Assembly (NCBI RefSeq): GCF_014197755.1
Contig: NZ_JACIGE010000001.1
Location: 124,001-188,000, forward strand
Direction: 5' to 3'
Source: Rhodocyclus tenuis
GTDB taxonomy: Bacteria; Pseudomonadota; Gammaproteobacteria; Burkholderiales; Rhodocyclaceae
DNA length: 64,000 nucleotides
Shown here: positions 8,288 to 17,383 of the stretch, one piece after another
Position numbering within the stretch: position 1 is the first letter of the stretch
How the letters are laid out: every line of letters starts with the position of its first letter
Program-made: the position numbers and the translations under genes
The notes under the pieces: generated by a model
Database searches by the model: none
Seen by the model: only the letters and a program-made list of their open reading frames with translations
Told to the model about the DNA's origin: nothing

Positions 8288-9622
8288 ATGACCAACACTG
8301 CCAACCCGCAAGCCAGCACTCACACGCCGTTCCTGAACCGCCGCCAGCGCCTGCTGGCGCAACTCGGCGACGGCGTTGCCATCGTGCCGACGGCGCCGGA
8401 GCGCGTGCGCAACCGCGACACGCACCACCCCTACCGTTTCGACAGCTACTTCTGGTACCTCAGCGGTTTCCCCGAACCCGAAGCCGTTCTCGTCCTGCTC
8501 GGCGCCAGCGGCGCTGCGCCGGCGCGCTCAGTGCTCTTCTGCCGCAGCAAGAACGTCGAGCGCGAAACCTGGGACGGCTTCCGCTACGGCCCGGAAGCAG
8601 CGAAAGACGCCTTTGCCTTCGACGAAGCCTGGCCGATCGAGGAACTCGACAACCGCCTGCCCGAGCTGATCGCCGACCGCGAAACGCTGTGGCACTCCTT
8701 CGGCGACGACAGCGCCTGGGATGCACGCATCTTTTCGGCGATGGCGACGGTACGCGGCATGGCGCGCGCCGGCCGTCGGCCACCGCGCACGCTGCAGGAC
8801 CTGCGTGCGCCGCTCGACGCCATGCGTCTGCTCAAGGACCGGCACGAAATCGAAGTCATGCGCCGCGCCGCCGACATCGCCTCGGCCGGCCACGCGCGTG
8901 CCATGCACGCCTGCCGGCCGGGAATGGCCGAATACGAGCTGGAAGCAGAACTGACGCACGAATTCCGCCGCCGCGGCGCCGACGGTCACGCCTACTCGCC
9001 GATCGTCGCCGGCGGCGCCAACGCCTGCATCCTGCACTACGTCGACAATCGCCGCCTGCTCGCCGACGGCGCGCTGGTGCTGATCGACGCCGGCTGCGAA
9101 GTCGAGGGCTACGCCGCCGACATCACGCGGACGTTTCCGGTGAATGGCCGCTTCACACCGGCACAGCGCGACGTCTATGAGATCGTGCTTGCCGCACAGG
9201 CCGCCGCCGTCGCCGCCATTCGCCCCGGCGTGCCGTTCGCCGCTTACCACGACGCCGCGCTGCGCGTGCTGACGCAGGGACTGATCGACCTGAAGATTCT
9301 CGCCGGCAGCGTCGATGGTGTGATCGAGTCCGAGGCCTACAAACCCTGGTACATGCACCGCACCGGCCACTGGCTCGGCCTTGACGTGCACGATGCCGGC
9401 GACTACAAGCAGGGCGAGGCGTGGACGACGCTGGCGCCGGGGATGACGCTGACCGTCGAGCCCGGCCTCTACCTGCGCCCCGGCGAGGGCGTGCCGGCGG
9501 AACTGACCGGCATCGGCATCCGCATCGAGGACGATGTGCTGGTCACCGCCGACGGCGCGCATGTCTACACGACGGCGCCGAAGAGCATCGCCGACATTGA
9601 GGAAGTGATGCGCCGTGACTGA
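8288..9622 (+). CDS. pepP: Xaa-Pro aminopeptidase (aminopeptidase P)
   Basis: Cytoplasmic dimanganese peptidase that removes an N-terminal residue preceding proline. The 444-residue product has the creatinase-like N-terminal domain (about 15-170) and the pita-bread catalytic domain (about 180-440). The metal ligands are recognisable: Asp in LIDAGCEVEG, Asp in AADITRTFPV, His in HRTGHWLGLDVHDAG, and the two Glu in TVEPGLYL and GIRIEDDVLV. ATG at 8288 is preferred; an upstream in-frame codon at 8231 would overlap murU and add a non-homologous leader. The stop overlaps the next gene by 8 bases. Confidence 0.93.
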   Translation: MTNTANPQASTHTPFLNRRQRLLAQLGDGVAIVPTAPERVRNRDTHHPYRFDSYFWYLSGFPEPEAVLVLLGASGAAPARSVLFCRSKNVERETWDGFRYGPEAAKDAFAFDEAWPIEELDNRLPELIADRETLWHSFGDDSAWDARIFSAMATVRGMARAGRRPPRTLQDLRAPLDAMRLLKDRHEIEVMRRAADIASAGHARAMHACRPGMAEYELEAELTHEFRRRGADGHAYSPIVAGGANACILHYVDNRRLLADGALVLIDAGCEVEGYAADITRTFPVNGRFTPAQRDVYEIVLAAQAAAVAAIRPGVPFAAYHDAALRVLTQGLIDLKILAGSVDGVIESEAYKPWYMHRTGHWLGLDVHDAGDYKQGEAWTTLAPGMTLTVEPGLYLRPGEGVPAELTGIGIRIEDDVLVTADGAHVYTTAPKSIADIEEVMRRD

Positions 9623-10970
9623 GGCAGCGCCTTCGCCACACACCGGCTGCGCGCAGGCGCCCGGCGCGACGAATCCACCCGCCGCGGCGGTGGCCAATGT
9701 GCCGGAACGCTACGACGTTGCCATCCTCGGCGCCGGCCCGGTCGGTCTGGCCTTGGCGACGGCACTGCTCGCCAGCGGGCAGCCGCTGCGCATCGCGCTG
9801 CTCGACCGGCGCGGTGAAGGCGCCGGTCGCGATGATCCGCGCGCGCTGGCGCTCGCCGCCGGTTCGCGGCAGATCCTGCAGCGCCTCGGCGCCTGGCCGG
9901 CCGCTGAAGCGACGCCGATCCGCGAAATCCACGTCTCGCAGCGCGGCGGCTTCGGCCGTACGCTGATCGACGCCAGCGACGCCGCACGGCAAAGCACGGC
10001 ATCGGCCGGGCAGGCGCTCGGACATGTGTTGCGCTACGGCGCGCTCGTTTCGTCGCTGGAACAGGCGCTGACTGCGGCGAGCACAAACGCCAGCGGTGGC
10101 GCGTGCCTCAGTCGTCACGCGCAGACCTGCGTCACCGCGATCAAGCACGGCGCTGCAGTGTTGACGCTGAGCCTGCGCGATGCGCAGCGCAACTGGCCGA
10201 TCGAAGCGGCGCTCGTGGTGCACGCCGAGGGAGTCGCCGACGCAGAAGGCATCGAATACTGGGGCCGCGATTACCGGCAGGTCGCCATCGTCGCCGAAGT
10301 GACGCCTAGCCGTGCGCACGGCGGCCGCGCCTGGGAACGCTTCACCGGCGACGGCCCGCTCGCGCTGCTGCCGCTGGGGCGCGAACTCTCGCTCGTCTAC
10401 ACGACGAGCAGCGAACGCGCGCCGGCGCTGCTGGCGCTCGACGACACGGCTTTTCTCGCGACACTGCGCGCCGATTTCGGCGGCCGCCTCGACTTTGCCG
10501 CGATCAGCCCGCGCACTGCCTTCCCGCTCGCCCTGCGTGCGCGCCGGCAGACGGTCGGCGAACGCCAGGTATGGATCGGCGCCGCCGCGCAGAACCTGCA
10601 CCCGGTTGCCGGCCAGGGTTTCAACCTTGGCCTGCGCGATGCCTGGGTGCTGGCTGACGAGATTGCCACCGCCTTCGCCAGCACATTCGCTGCTGACGAG
10701 CCTTCACGCCCAGCCAGCAGCGCAACTGGCGCCCCGCCCGACGTCGCTACCTGCCTCGCCCGCTACCAGCGCCGGCGACGCAGCGACCGTCTCGGCACCA
10801 TCGCCTTCACCGACGGCCTGCTGCGCGTCTTCAGCCTCAGGCTGCCGGCTGCCGCCGCCGTACGTGGCGCCGCCCTGCTGGCGCTCGACCTGCTGCCCGC
10901 GCTGCGCCGTCCGCTCGCCCGTCGCCTCGCGCGGGGCGCCATCGACGCGCCGGCGCGGCACGGTAATTGA
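9615..10970 (+). CDS. ubiH: UbiH/UbiF-family FAD-dependent ubiquinone-biosynthesis hydroxylase
   Basis: Flavoprotein monooxygenase that hydroxylates the aromatic ring of a ubiquinone precursor. The product of 451 residues starts at GTG. After a 30-residue Ala/Pro-rich leader comes the FAD-binding GAGPVGLALA (about residue 38). The C-terminal family signature NLHPVAGQGFNLGLRDAW appears at about residue 335. The pepP-ubiH pairing is common in proteobacteria and favours UbiH. The exact ring position cannot be assigned from sequence alone because UbiH, UbiF, UbiI and UbiM look alike. Overlaps pepP by 8 bases. Confidence 0.85.
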   Translation: MTEAAPSPHTGCAQAPGATNPPAAAVANVPERYDVAILGAGPVGLALATALLASGQPLRIALLDRRGEGAGRDDPRALALAAGSRQILQRLGAWPAAEATPIREIHVSQRGGFGRTLIDASDAARQSTASAGQALGHVLRYGALVSSLEQALTAASTNASGGACLSRHAQTCVTAIKHGAAVLTLSLRDAQRNWPIEAALVVHAEGVADAEGIEYWGRDYRQVAIVAEVTPSRAHGGRAWERFTGDGPLALLPLGRELSLVYTTSSERAPALLALDDTAFLATLRADFGGRLDFAAISPRTAFPLALRARRQTVGERQVWIGAAAQNLHPVAGQGFNLGLRDAWVLADEIATAFASTFAADEPSRPASSATGAPPDVATCLARYQRRRRSDRLGTIAFTDGLLRVFSLRLPAAAAVRGAALLALDLLPALRRPLARRLARGAIDAPARHGN

Positions 10971-10971
10971 C

Positions 10972-11000
10972 TATTTTTTAAGCGGCGAAAAGAGTAGAAT
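10972..11000 (+). promoter_or_regulatory. possible promoter of the dusB-fis operon
   Basis: A T-rich stretch directly after ubiH is followed by TAGAAT (10995-11000), a close match to a -10 box, with a weak -35 (ATTTTT) about 16 bases upstream. It lies 115 bases before the dusB start. This is inference from sequence resemblance only. Confidence 0.35.
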
Positions 11001-11115
11001 CCGCGCCTTCCCGGCAGTTCCCGACGCGTGCGCAGACGCTGCGCACGCGCTTTGCGTACCCGCCTGGCACCGCCCATATTTCGCCGTTTTGCCGCCTCCG
11101 ACACAGCCGCCCGCG

Positions 11116-12180
11116 ATGAATTACCTCGGATTTTCCCTGCGCAACAATCTCTTCGTCGCACCGATGGCGGGGGTGACCGATCGCCCGTTCCGCCAGCTGT
11201 GCAAGACGATGGGCGCTGGCCTCGCGGTCTCCGAGATGGTTACGTCCAACTCGCTGCTCTACGGCAGCGCCAAGACGCAGCGCCGCGCCAATCATGAAGG
11301 CGAAGTGGCGCCGATCGCCGTGCAGATCGCCGGCGCCGACCCGCGCATGATGGCTGACGCCGCCCGCCACAACGTCGACCGTGGTGCGCAGATCGTCGAC
11401 ATCAACATGGGCTGTCCGGCGAAGAAGATCTGCCACGTGATGGCCGGCTCGGCGCTCTTGAAGGACGAGCCGCTGGTCGGTCGCATCCTCGAAGCCGTCG
11501 TCAATGCCGTTCCGGGAACGCCGGTGACGCTGAAAATCCGCACCGGCTGGGACAAGACCAACCGCAACGCGCTCAACATCCTGCGCATCGCCGAAGCGAG
11601 CGGCATCCGTGCGCTCGCCGTTCACGGCCGTACGCGCGCCTGCGGCTACAGCGGCCACGCCGAATACGACACCATCGCCGCGGTGAAGGCCGCCGCGTCG
11701 ATTCCGGTCGTCGCCAACGGCGACATCACGACGCCGGAAAAAGCGCGCGCGGTACTTGATGCCACTGGCGCCGACGCGCTGATGATCGGCCGCGCCGCAC
11801 AGGGCCGGCCGTGGATCTTCCGCGAGATCGAACACTACCTCGCCACCGGCGAGAAGCTGCCGCCGCCGCGCGTCGCCGAGATTCACGCCATCCTGCGCGC
11901 GCACCTCGAAGACCTGTACTCGTTCTACGGGGTCGATACCGGCGTGCGCGTCGCGCGCAAACACATCTCCTGGTACACCAAGGGACTGGTCGGCTCGGCG
12001 GCTTTCCGCCACGCCATGAACCAGCTGCCGACGATAGACCTGCAACAGCAGGCAGTCGACGATTTCTTCCTGGCGCTCGGCACGCACGGCGAGCATCTCA
12101 GCTACATCGACGAGCCGGCTGCTGCCGGCTTTATTGACACCGACAACAGCAATCCAGCCTGGGGAGGGCTGGCCGCATGA
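11116..12180 (+). CDS. dusB: tRNA-dihydrouridine synthase DusB
   Basis: FMN-dependent enzyme that reduces uridine to dihydrouridine in the D-loop of tRNAs. The 354-residue product has a TIM barrel beginning APMAGVTDRPFR (about residue 16). The active-site motif NMGCPAKKIC carries the catalytic cysteine (about residue 99), and GWDKTNRNA, VHGRTR and VANGDI follow. A C-terminal helical domain ends the protein. Length and the GCPAKK form point to DusB rather than DusA or DusC. Its stop overlaps fis by 4 bases, the classic dusB-fis operon in which fis expression depends on the upstream gene. Confidence 0.94.
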   Translation: MNYLGFSLRNNLFVAPMAGVTDRPFRQLCKTMGAGLAVSEMVTSNSLLYGSAKTQRRANHEGEVAPIAVQIAGADPRMMADAARHNVDRGAQIVDINMGCPAKKICHVMAGSALLKDEPLVGRILEAVVNAVPGTPVTLKIRTGWDKTNRNALNILRIAEASGIRALAVHGRTRACGYSGHAEYDTIAAVKAAASIPVVANGDITTPEKARAVLDATGADALMIGRAAQGRPWIFREIEHYLATGEKLPPPRVAEIHAILRAHLEDLYSFYGVDTGVRVARKHISWYTKGLVGSAAFRHAMNQLPTIDLQQQAVDDFFLALGTHGEHLSYIDEPAAAGFIDTDNSNPAWGGLAA

Positions 12181-12416
12181 AAAAGAGTACTGACATTTCG
12201 GCGTGCGTTTCCGGCGCGCTGGAAAACTACTTCGTCGACCTCGACGGCGAAAAACCGGCCGGCATCTACGACATGGTGCTGAAGAGCGTCGAACGTCCGA
12301 TGCTCGAAATCGTTTTACGTCAGGCCGGTGGTAACCAGACACTGGCCGCCGAGATGCTCGGCATCAACCGCAACACGCTGCGCAAGAAACTGGTCGACTA
12401 CAACCTGCTCGCCTGA
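12177..12416 (+). CDS. fis: DNA-binding protein Fis
   Basis: Small nucleoid-associated homodimer that bends DNA and activates rRNA and other promoters. At 79 residues it is shorter than E. coli Fis (98). The C-terminal helix-turn-helix is complete (GNQTLAAEMLGINRNTLRKK, about residues 51-70), and the dimerisation helices are present (about 20-50). ATGA overlap with dusB indicates translational coupling. The shorter N-terminus is usual for beta-proteobacterial Fis. Confidence 0.93.
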   Translation: MKKSTDISACVSGALENYFVDLDGEKPAGIYDMVLKSVERPMLEIVLRQAGGNQTLAAEMLGINRNTLRKKLVDYNLLA

Positions 12417-12479
12417 ACGCCGGCTTCACGACCCGACTCTCCCGACTGACCACTCCCGACTTCCGAGTCCCGACACCCC

Positions 12480-14045
12480 ATGAAAATCCGTCAAGCCCTG
12501 ATCAGCCTTTCCGACAAACGCGGCGCGCTCGACTTCGCGCGCGGCCTCGCCGCGCAGGGCGTCGCCCTGCTATCGACCGGCGGCACCGCCAAGCTGCTGC
12601 GCGACGCCGGCCTCGCCGTCACCGAGATCGGCGACTACACCGGTTTCCCGGAAATGCTCGACGGCCGCGTCAAGACGCTGCACCCGAAGGTGCACGGCGG
12701 CATCCTCGCCCGCCGCGACCTGCCCGAACATCTGGCGACGATCGCCGCGCACGACATTCCGCAGATCGACCTCGTCTGCGTGAACCTCTACCCCTTCCGC
12801 GAAACGATTGCCAAGCCCGGCGTGACGCTCGATGAAGCCATCGAGAACATCGACATCGGCGGCCCGGCGATGGTGCGCTCGGCAGCGAAGAACCATGCAG
12901 CGGTCGCCATCGTCACCGACCCGGAAGACTACGCCAGCCTGCTCGCCGAAATGGCGGCCAACGACGGCGCCCTCTCCGACGCGACGCGCTTCAATCTTGC
13001 CAAGAAGGCGTTCACGCACACCGCGCGCTACGACAGCGCCATCGCCAACTGGCTGACCTCGCTCGACGACGCCAACGTGCCGCAAACCTTCCCGAAAGCG
13101 CTGCAGTTCGCCTTCGACCGCGTCGAGACGCTGCGTTACGGCGAAAACCCGCACCAGCAGGCGGCGTTCTACCGTGACCCGCAGCCGGTCGAGGGCGGCA
13201 TCGCCAGCTACGTGCAGCTGCAGGGCAAGGAACTCTCGTACAACAACATCGCCGACGCCGACGCCGCCTGGGAATGCGTCAAGACCTTCGGCGCGCCGGC
13301 CTGCGTCATCGTCAAGCACGCCAACCCCTGCGGCGCCGCCATCGACGGCAAGCTGCTTGGCGCCTATGAAAAGGCGTTCAAGACCGACTCGACCTCGGCC
13401 TTCGGCGGCATCATCGCCTTCAACGGCACAGTCGACGTCGACGTCGTCGCCGCCATGAGCGAGCGCAAGCACTTCGTCGAAGTACTGATCGCCCCGGCGT
13501 TCACACCGGCGGCGAAGGAACTGCTCGCCGCCAAGCAGAACCTGCGCGTGCTCGAAGTGCCGCTCGCCCGCGCGCTGCAGGCCTTCGAGCTGAAGCGCGT
13601 CGGCGGCGGCCTGCTGGTGCAGACGCCGGACGCCTTCAACGTGCAGGCGTCCGACCTGCGCGTGGTGACCAAGAAGGCGCCGACCGACGCGCAGATCGAG
13701 GACCTGCTCTTCGCCTACCGCGTCGCCAAGTTCGTCAAGTCGAACGCCATCGTCTTCTGCGGCGGCGGCATGACGCTCGGCGTCGGCGCCGGCCAGATGA
13801 GCCGCGTCGATTCGACCAAGATCGCCAGCATCAAGGCGCAGCACGCCTGCCTTGAACTGCAGGGTTCGGTAGTCGCCTCCGACGCCTTCTTCCCCTTCCG
13901 CGACGGCGTCGATGTGCTCGCCGCCGCCGGTGCCGCAGCGGTGATCCAGCCGGGCGGTTCGATGCGCGACGAGGAAGTCATCGCCGCCGCCGACGAACAC
14001 GGCCTGGCCATGGTACTCACCGGCGCCCGCCATTTCCGTCACTGA
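12480..14045 (+). CDS. purH: bifunctional AICAR transformylase / IMP cyclohydrolase PurH
   Basis: Last two steps of de novo IMP synthesis in the cytoplasm. The 521-residue protein has the methylglyoxal-synthase-like IMP cyclohydrolase domain at about 1-150 ([24 protein letters not shown]). The AICAR transformylase domain covers the rest ([13 protein letters not shown] near 220, KHANPCGAA near 279, FFPFRDGVD near 470). Length is typical. The 63-base spacer from fis carries four CCCGAC repeats and no obvious Shine-Dalgarno sequence. purD follows. Confidence 0.97.
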   Translation: MKIRQALISLSDKRGALDFARGLAAQGVALLSTGGTAKLLRDAGLAVTEIGDYTGFPEMLDGRVKTLHPKVHGGILARRDLPEHLATIAAHDIPQIDLVCVNLYPFRETIAKPGVTLDEAIENIDIGGPAMVRSAAKNHAAVAIVTDPEDYASLLAEMAANDGALSDATRFNLAKKAFTHTARYDSAIANWLTSLDDANVPQTFPKALQFAFDRVETLRYGENPHQQAAFYRDPQPVEGGIASYVQLQGKELSYNNIADADAAWECVKTFGAPACVIVKHANPCGAAIDGKLLGAYEKAFKTDSTSAFGGIIAFNGTVDVDVVAAMSERKHFVEVLIAPAFTPAAKELLAAKQNLRVLEVPLARALQAFELKRVGGGLLVQTPDAFNVQASDLRVVTKKAPTDAQIEDLLFAYRVAKFVKSNAIVFCGGGMTLGVGAGQMSRVDSTKIASIKAQHACLELQGSVVASDAFFPFRDGVDVLAAAGAAAVIQPGGSMRDEEVIAAADEHGLAMVLTGARHFRH

Positions 14046-14081
14046 TCGCTCACCGATTCGCCTCTGATTTCCGGGAAAACC

Positions 14082-15359
14082 ATGAAAATCCTCGTCATCG
14101 GCTCCGGTGGCCGCGAACACGCACTGGCCTGGCGGCTGGCCCGCTCGAACGGCGTGCAGAAGGTCTATGTCGCACCGGGCAACGCCGGCACCGCGCATGA
14201 GCGCTACGTCGAGAACCTGCCGATCACCGACCTCACGGCGCTCGCCGACTTTGCCGAACGCGAGAAGATCGCGCTCACCGTCGTCGGTCCGGAAGCGCCG
14301 CTCGCCGGTGGCGTGGTCGATATCTTCCGCGCGCGCGGACTGAAAATCTTCGGCCCGACCAAGGCCGCCGCCCAGCTCGAAAGCTCGAAGGACTTCGCCA
14401 AGCGCTTCATGGCGCGGCACAAGATTCCGACCGCCGCCTTCGAAACCTTCACCGATGCCGCTGCCGCGCACGCCTACCTCGACCGCCACGGCGCACCGAT
14501 CGTCATCAAGGCCGACGGTCTCGCCGCCGGCAAGGGCGTCGTCGTCGCGCAGACGCTTGAAGAAGCGCACGCCGCCGTCGACGACATGCTCGCCGATAAC
14601 AAGCTCGGCGCAGCCGGCGCGCGCGTCGTCATCGAGGACTTCCTCGACGGCGAGGAAGCCAGCTTCATCGTCATGGTCGACGGCCGCAACGTGCTCACAC
14701 TCGCCTCGAGCCAGGACCACAAGCGCATCGGCGACGGCGACACCGGCCCCAACACCGGCGGCATGGGCGCCTACTCGCCGGCACCGGTGGTCACGCCGGC
14801 GGTGCACGCGCGCGTCATGCGCGAGATCATCCTGCCGACGGTACGTGGCATGGCGGCCGACGGCATTGCCTTCACCGGCTTCCTCTACGCCGGGCTGATG
14901 ATCGGCAAGGACGGCACGGTGAAGACGCTCGAATTCAACTGCCGCATGGGCGACCCGGAAACGCAGCCGATCATGATGCGTTTGAAGTCCGACCTGGTGC
15001 GTCTGTTCGAACACGGCATCAACGGCACGCTCGACCAGGTCGAAGCCGAATGGGACACGCGCGTCGCGCTCGGCGTCGTGCTCGCCTCGGCCAACTACCC
15101 GGACACGCCGCGTCTCGGCGACCCGATCAGCGGCCTGCCCGGCGCCGACGGCATCGGCGAGGACGCGCATGTCTTCCACGCCGGCACGCGCGAGGTCGAC
15201 GGCCGCATCGTCACCAGCGGCGGCCGCGTGCTCTGCGTCACCGCGCTTGGCGTCAATGTGCGTCAGGCACAGAAGCGCGCCTACGAAGCGGTTGCGCGCA
15301 TCCACTTCGACGGCATGCAGATCCGTTCGGACATCGGCCACCGGGCGCTCAGCCGATGA
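14082..15359 (+). CDS. purD: phosphoribosylamine-glycine ligase PurD
   Basis: ATP-dependent ligation of glycine to phosphoribosylamine in purine synthesis. The 425-residue ATP-grasp protein begins [19 protein letters not shown]. It contains [11 protein letters not shown] (about 68), the ATP-binding [15 protein letters not shown] (about 143), [20 protein letters not shown] (about 213) and [12 protein letters not shown] (about 285). Length is standard (about 425-430). The purH-purD pair is common in proteobacteria. The stop overlaps hemF by 4 bases. Confidence 0.97.
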   Translation: MKILVIGSGGREHALAWRLARSNGVQKVYVAPGNAGTAHERYVENLPITDLTALADFAEREKIALTVVGPEAPLAGGVVDIFRARGLKIFGPTKAAAQLESSKDFAKRFMARHKIPTAAFETFTDAAAAHAYLDRHGAPIVIKADGLAAGKGVVVAQTLEEAHAAVDDMLADNKLGAAGARVVIEDFLDGEEASFIVMVDGRNVLTLASSQDHKRIGDGDTGPNTGGMGAYSPAPVVTPAVHARVMREIILPTVRGMAADGIAFTGFLYAGLMIGKDGTVKTLEFNCRMGDPETQPIMMRLKSDLVRLFEHGINGTLDQVEAEWDTRVALGVVLASANYPDTPRLGDPISGLPGADGIGEDAHVFHAGTREVDGRIVTSGGRVLCVTALGVNVRQAQKRAYEAVARIHFDGMQIRSDIGHRALSR

Positions 15360-16354
15360 GCGAAGCCGCCGGAATGCCGCATGTTCCGGACGGCGAAAAC
15401 GCCTGCGCGGCTGCCGCTCGCCGGGCCAGCCCCGTCGAAGCCTGGTTCCGCGAACTGCAGCTGCGTCTGGTTGCCGCCTGCGAAGCGCTCGAAGACGCCG
15501 ACGGCAGCCGCGGCGGACGTTTCGTCCGCGACGCCTGGCAGAAACCGGCCGGCGCTGGCGTCCTCAGCGGCGGCGGGCTGACCTGCGTCATCGAAGGCGG
15601 CCGCGTTTTCGAACGCGGCGGCGTTGCCTTCTCCAAAGTCAGCGGCGCGGCGCTGCCGGCCGCAGCCACCGCCGCCCGCCCGCATCTGGCCGGTTCGCCG
15701 TTTTCGGCGATGGGCGTCTCGCTGGTGCTGCACCCGGAAAACCCCTACTGCCCGACCGCGCACCTCAACGTGCGCGCGCTTGCCGTCACCCCGGCCGACG
15801 GCGAGCCGTTGTGGTGGTTCGGCGGCGGTTGCGACCTGACGCCCTACTACCCGTTCGAAGACGACATCCGCCAGTTCCACGGCACACTGAAGAGCGCGCT
15901 GGCGCCCTTCGGCGACGACGTCTATCCGCGCCTGAAGCAGGACTGCGACGCCTACTTCACGCTGCCGCACCGCAAGGAGCCGCGCGGCGTCGGCGGCGTC
16001 TTCTTCGACGATTTAGACGATCGCGATGCCGGCGGCTTCGAGCGCTGCTTCGCGCTCACGCGCGCCGTCGGCGACGCCTTCATTCCCGCCTACCTGCCGC
16101 TGCTCGAACGCCGCCAAGCCACGCCCTACGGCGAACGCGAACGCGACTTCCAGGCCTACCGCCGCGGCCGCTACGTCGAGTTCAACCTGATCTGGGACCG
16201 CGGCACCCTGTTCGGCCTGCACGGCGACGGCCGCACCGAATCGATCCTGATGTCGATGCCGCCGCTCGTGCGCTGGCGTTACGACTGGCAGCCCGAACCC
16301 GGATCGGCGGAAGCGAAGATTTACGAGCTGCTGCCGCCGCGCGACTGGGTTTGA
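15356..16354 (+). CDS. hemF: oxygen-dependent coproporphyrinogen III oxidase HemF
   Basis: Aerobic oxidative decarboxylation of coproporphyrinogen III to protoporphyrinogen IX. The 332-residue product carries the family motifs [43 protein letters not shown] and [15 protein letters not shown], and ends [10 protein letters not shown]. The N-terminus is about 25 residues longer than in E. coli HemF. The start overlaps purD (ATGA). The last 68 bases recur about 1.5 kb downstream in diverged form at 17796-17863, bracketing an accessory patch, so the present 3' end may have been exchanged by recombination. Confidence 0.96.
   Translation: MSEAAGMPHVPDGENACAAAARRASPVEAWFRELQLRLVAACEALEDADGSRGGRFVRDAWQKPAGAGVLSGGGLTCVIEGGRVFERGGVAFSKVSGAALPAAATAARPHLAGSPFSAMGVSLVLHPENPYCPTAHLNVRALAVTPADGEPLWWFGGGCDLTPYYPFEDDIRQFHGTLKSALAPFGDDVYPRLKQDCDAYFTLPHRKEPRGVGGVFFDDLDDRDAGGFERCFALTRAVGDAFIPAYLPLLERRQATPYGERERDFQAYRRGRYVEFNLIWDRGTLFGLHGDGRTESILMSMPPLVRWRYDWQPEPGSAEAKIYELLPPRDWV
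16287..16354 (+). repeat. hemF-tail direct repeat, copy 1 (functional end of hemF)
   Basis: The final 68 bases of hemF, including the stop codon. A second copy of equal length lies at 17796-17863 in the same orientation, with about nine mismatches before the stop codon. The two copies bracket the A/T-richer accessory patch, as attachment repeats flank an integrated element. Confidence 0.8.
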
Positions 16355-16380
16355 GCTGGTTGATTCGCGCAACTCACCTG

Positions 16381-16450
16381 AGCCCCCCTGCAGGATCGAG
16401 TAACTCCGAACGGCCCAATGTGGCCATGTTCGCCAGAGCAAAGGGGGGCT
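16381..16450. repeat. nested inverted repeat downstream of hemF
   Basis: Outer arms AGCCCCCCT (16381-16389) and AGGGGGGCT (16442-16450) are perfect complements. Inside lie CGAAC (16407-16411) and GTTCG (16428-16432). The result is a long cruciform-capable palindrome directly beside the right end of the attC-like site at 16447-16549. It could terminate hemF transcription or be the outer boundary structure of the cassette patch; the sequence does not decide. Confidence 0.5.
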
Positions 16451-16549
16451 AACGCTCCAGAAAAGCCGGATCCAGCACCTGTAAGCACGCAATGTATCGC
16501 CTGCCTGCAGCTGGGTCCTAGAGGCGCACCTTTGAGGTAGGGGTAGGCC
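16447..16549 (-). mobile_element. attC-like recombination site of cassette 2
   Basis: On the minus strand an imperfect palindrome begins at GGCCTACC (degenerate R'' box), 3 bases after the stop of the HEPN/AbiU2-like gene, and ends at GTTAGCC (16447-16453; R' box). It contains the arm pair GGACCCAGC (16510-16518) and GCTGGATCC (16468-16476), 8 of 9 complementary. The approach to the right end, GGCTTTTCTGGAGC before GTTAGCC, resembles the conserved end of environmental integron attC sites. The stop-then-attC layout is typical of gene cassettes. No integrase is present, so recombination activity is unproven. Confidence 0.5.
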
Positions 16550-16552
16550 GCA

Positions 16553-17243
16553 CTACAGCGGATCAGGCTTAAGTGCGCTTGATGGCAGTTCCCCACTCTT
16601 GACGCGGGCGAAGCGGTCCTCTTCATAGCGTAGGCCGTCACGGATTACGTACAAGAGATTAGCTGCATCTGTATCTCCCTGCCGAAAATCAAACATGGTT
16701 GTCGAGTCAAAATAATGTCGCGAAACCAAGTTGAGCAGTTGACCGAGACTAGCTATCGCCACCTTAACGGACGCACGGGACACAGGCGCGAGCGGCTCAG
16801 GATTGATACCTACGGCCAAGTCAAGATCGCGATGTGCCAAGCGCCTGTTTCGCCAGTCTCTGGCGAACTCGCAGGAGGAGAGAGCCTCGCTTGCGAGAGC
16901 ATCAGCGTTTGCGGCGATCGGCGCCGACGCCAACACCAACGCCTGCGACAGACGACGAAGGCTTAGGTTTGCCCTTCCCGAGGACTTAGGGGGGGTCGGT
17001 CAGTCTGGCCAAGTGAAGAAGTACATCGTCGAGGAGCGAGTCTTGGAAAGTTCGGAAAAATGACGGCGCGGCGCGATTTAGCAGCTCAATGCGCTCTGGA
17101 CTCGTTCCAAAGAGTTCGACGTACTGGTTCCACTTCTTGTTGATCCACGCAACCTCCTGCCAAAGAGCACTGTAGACCTTCCCGATCTCGCCTCCCATAA
17201 CAGCGATGTTGTCAGCTTCAGCTTGGGCTGCAGTTCGTTCCAT
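16553..17243 (-). pseudogene. HEPN/AbiU2-like toxin gene split by a frameshift in a C7 run
   Basis: Two minus-strand frames make one protein of about 230 residues, the usual AbiU2-like length. The first (from ATG 17243) ends LTDPP-stop at 16986; the second resumes KSSGRANLSLRRL and runs to 16553. They join if one C is removed from the seven at 16989-16995. The C-terminal half contains RDWRNRRLAHRD, resembling the HEPN ribonuclease motif (Arg, 4-6 residues, His). AbiU2-type proteins belong to abortive-infection systems; that role here is inference. Base composition is less GC-rich than the flanks. An attC-like site follows immediately, so the gene behaves as an integron cassette. It could be a decayed gene, a slippage (phase-variable) switch, or a sequencing error in a homopolymer. 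No partner antitoxin is visible. Confidence 0.6.
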
Positions 17244-17264
17244 GTGAGGAAGGGTGTGCCTAGC

Positions 17265-17376
17265 GTCCAACGTTGGCGCCGCCTGAAGAGGCGCGGTGGC
17301 GACAGTGCACCACACAGGACATTAAACCGCCAAAGGCGTGGCCAATATTTGCGTCCGCTTGACCTAGCAGTTAAGC
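17265..17376 (-). mobile_element. attC-like recombination site of cassette 1
   Basis: On the minus strand GCTTAAC (17370-17376) fits the R'' consensus RYYYAAC exactly. Seven bases later comes TCAAGCGGA (17354-17362), the usual L'' box. A hairpin CGCC-TTT-GGCG sits in the middle (17328-17338). GTTGGAC (17265-17271) fits the R' consensus GTTRRRY and could be the cassette junction; the L' side is poorly preserved. The site begins 8 bases after the stop of the small frame at 17384-17689. Together with the second site at 16447-16549 it indicates a two-cassette array. Confidence 0.5.
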
Positions 17377-17383
17377 AGCGGCG

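Noticed and set aside
12570-15341. A very long minus-strand open frame (over 900 codons) opposite purH and purD
   Set aside because: Its translation is His/Arg/Val/Gly-rich with no family resemblance, and it mirrors the codon positions of two certain plus-strand genes. Long antisense frames are expected in DNA this GC-rich. The same applies to the frames opposite hemX/hemY (19026-21539), the chemoreceptor (30066-32615) and the sulfate permeases (39018-41617).
16989-16995. Programmed ribosomal frameshifting in the HEPN-like gene
   Set aside because: The C7 run followed by TAA lacks the usual slippery heptamer and no strong stimulatory hairpin is evident. A slippage mutation or sequence error explains it better.
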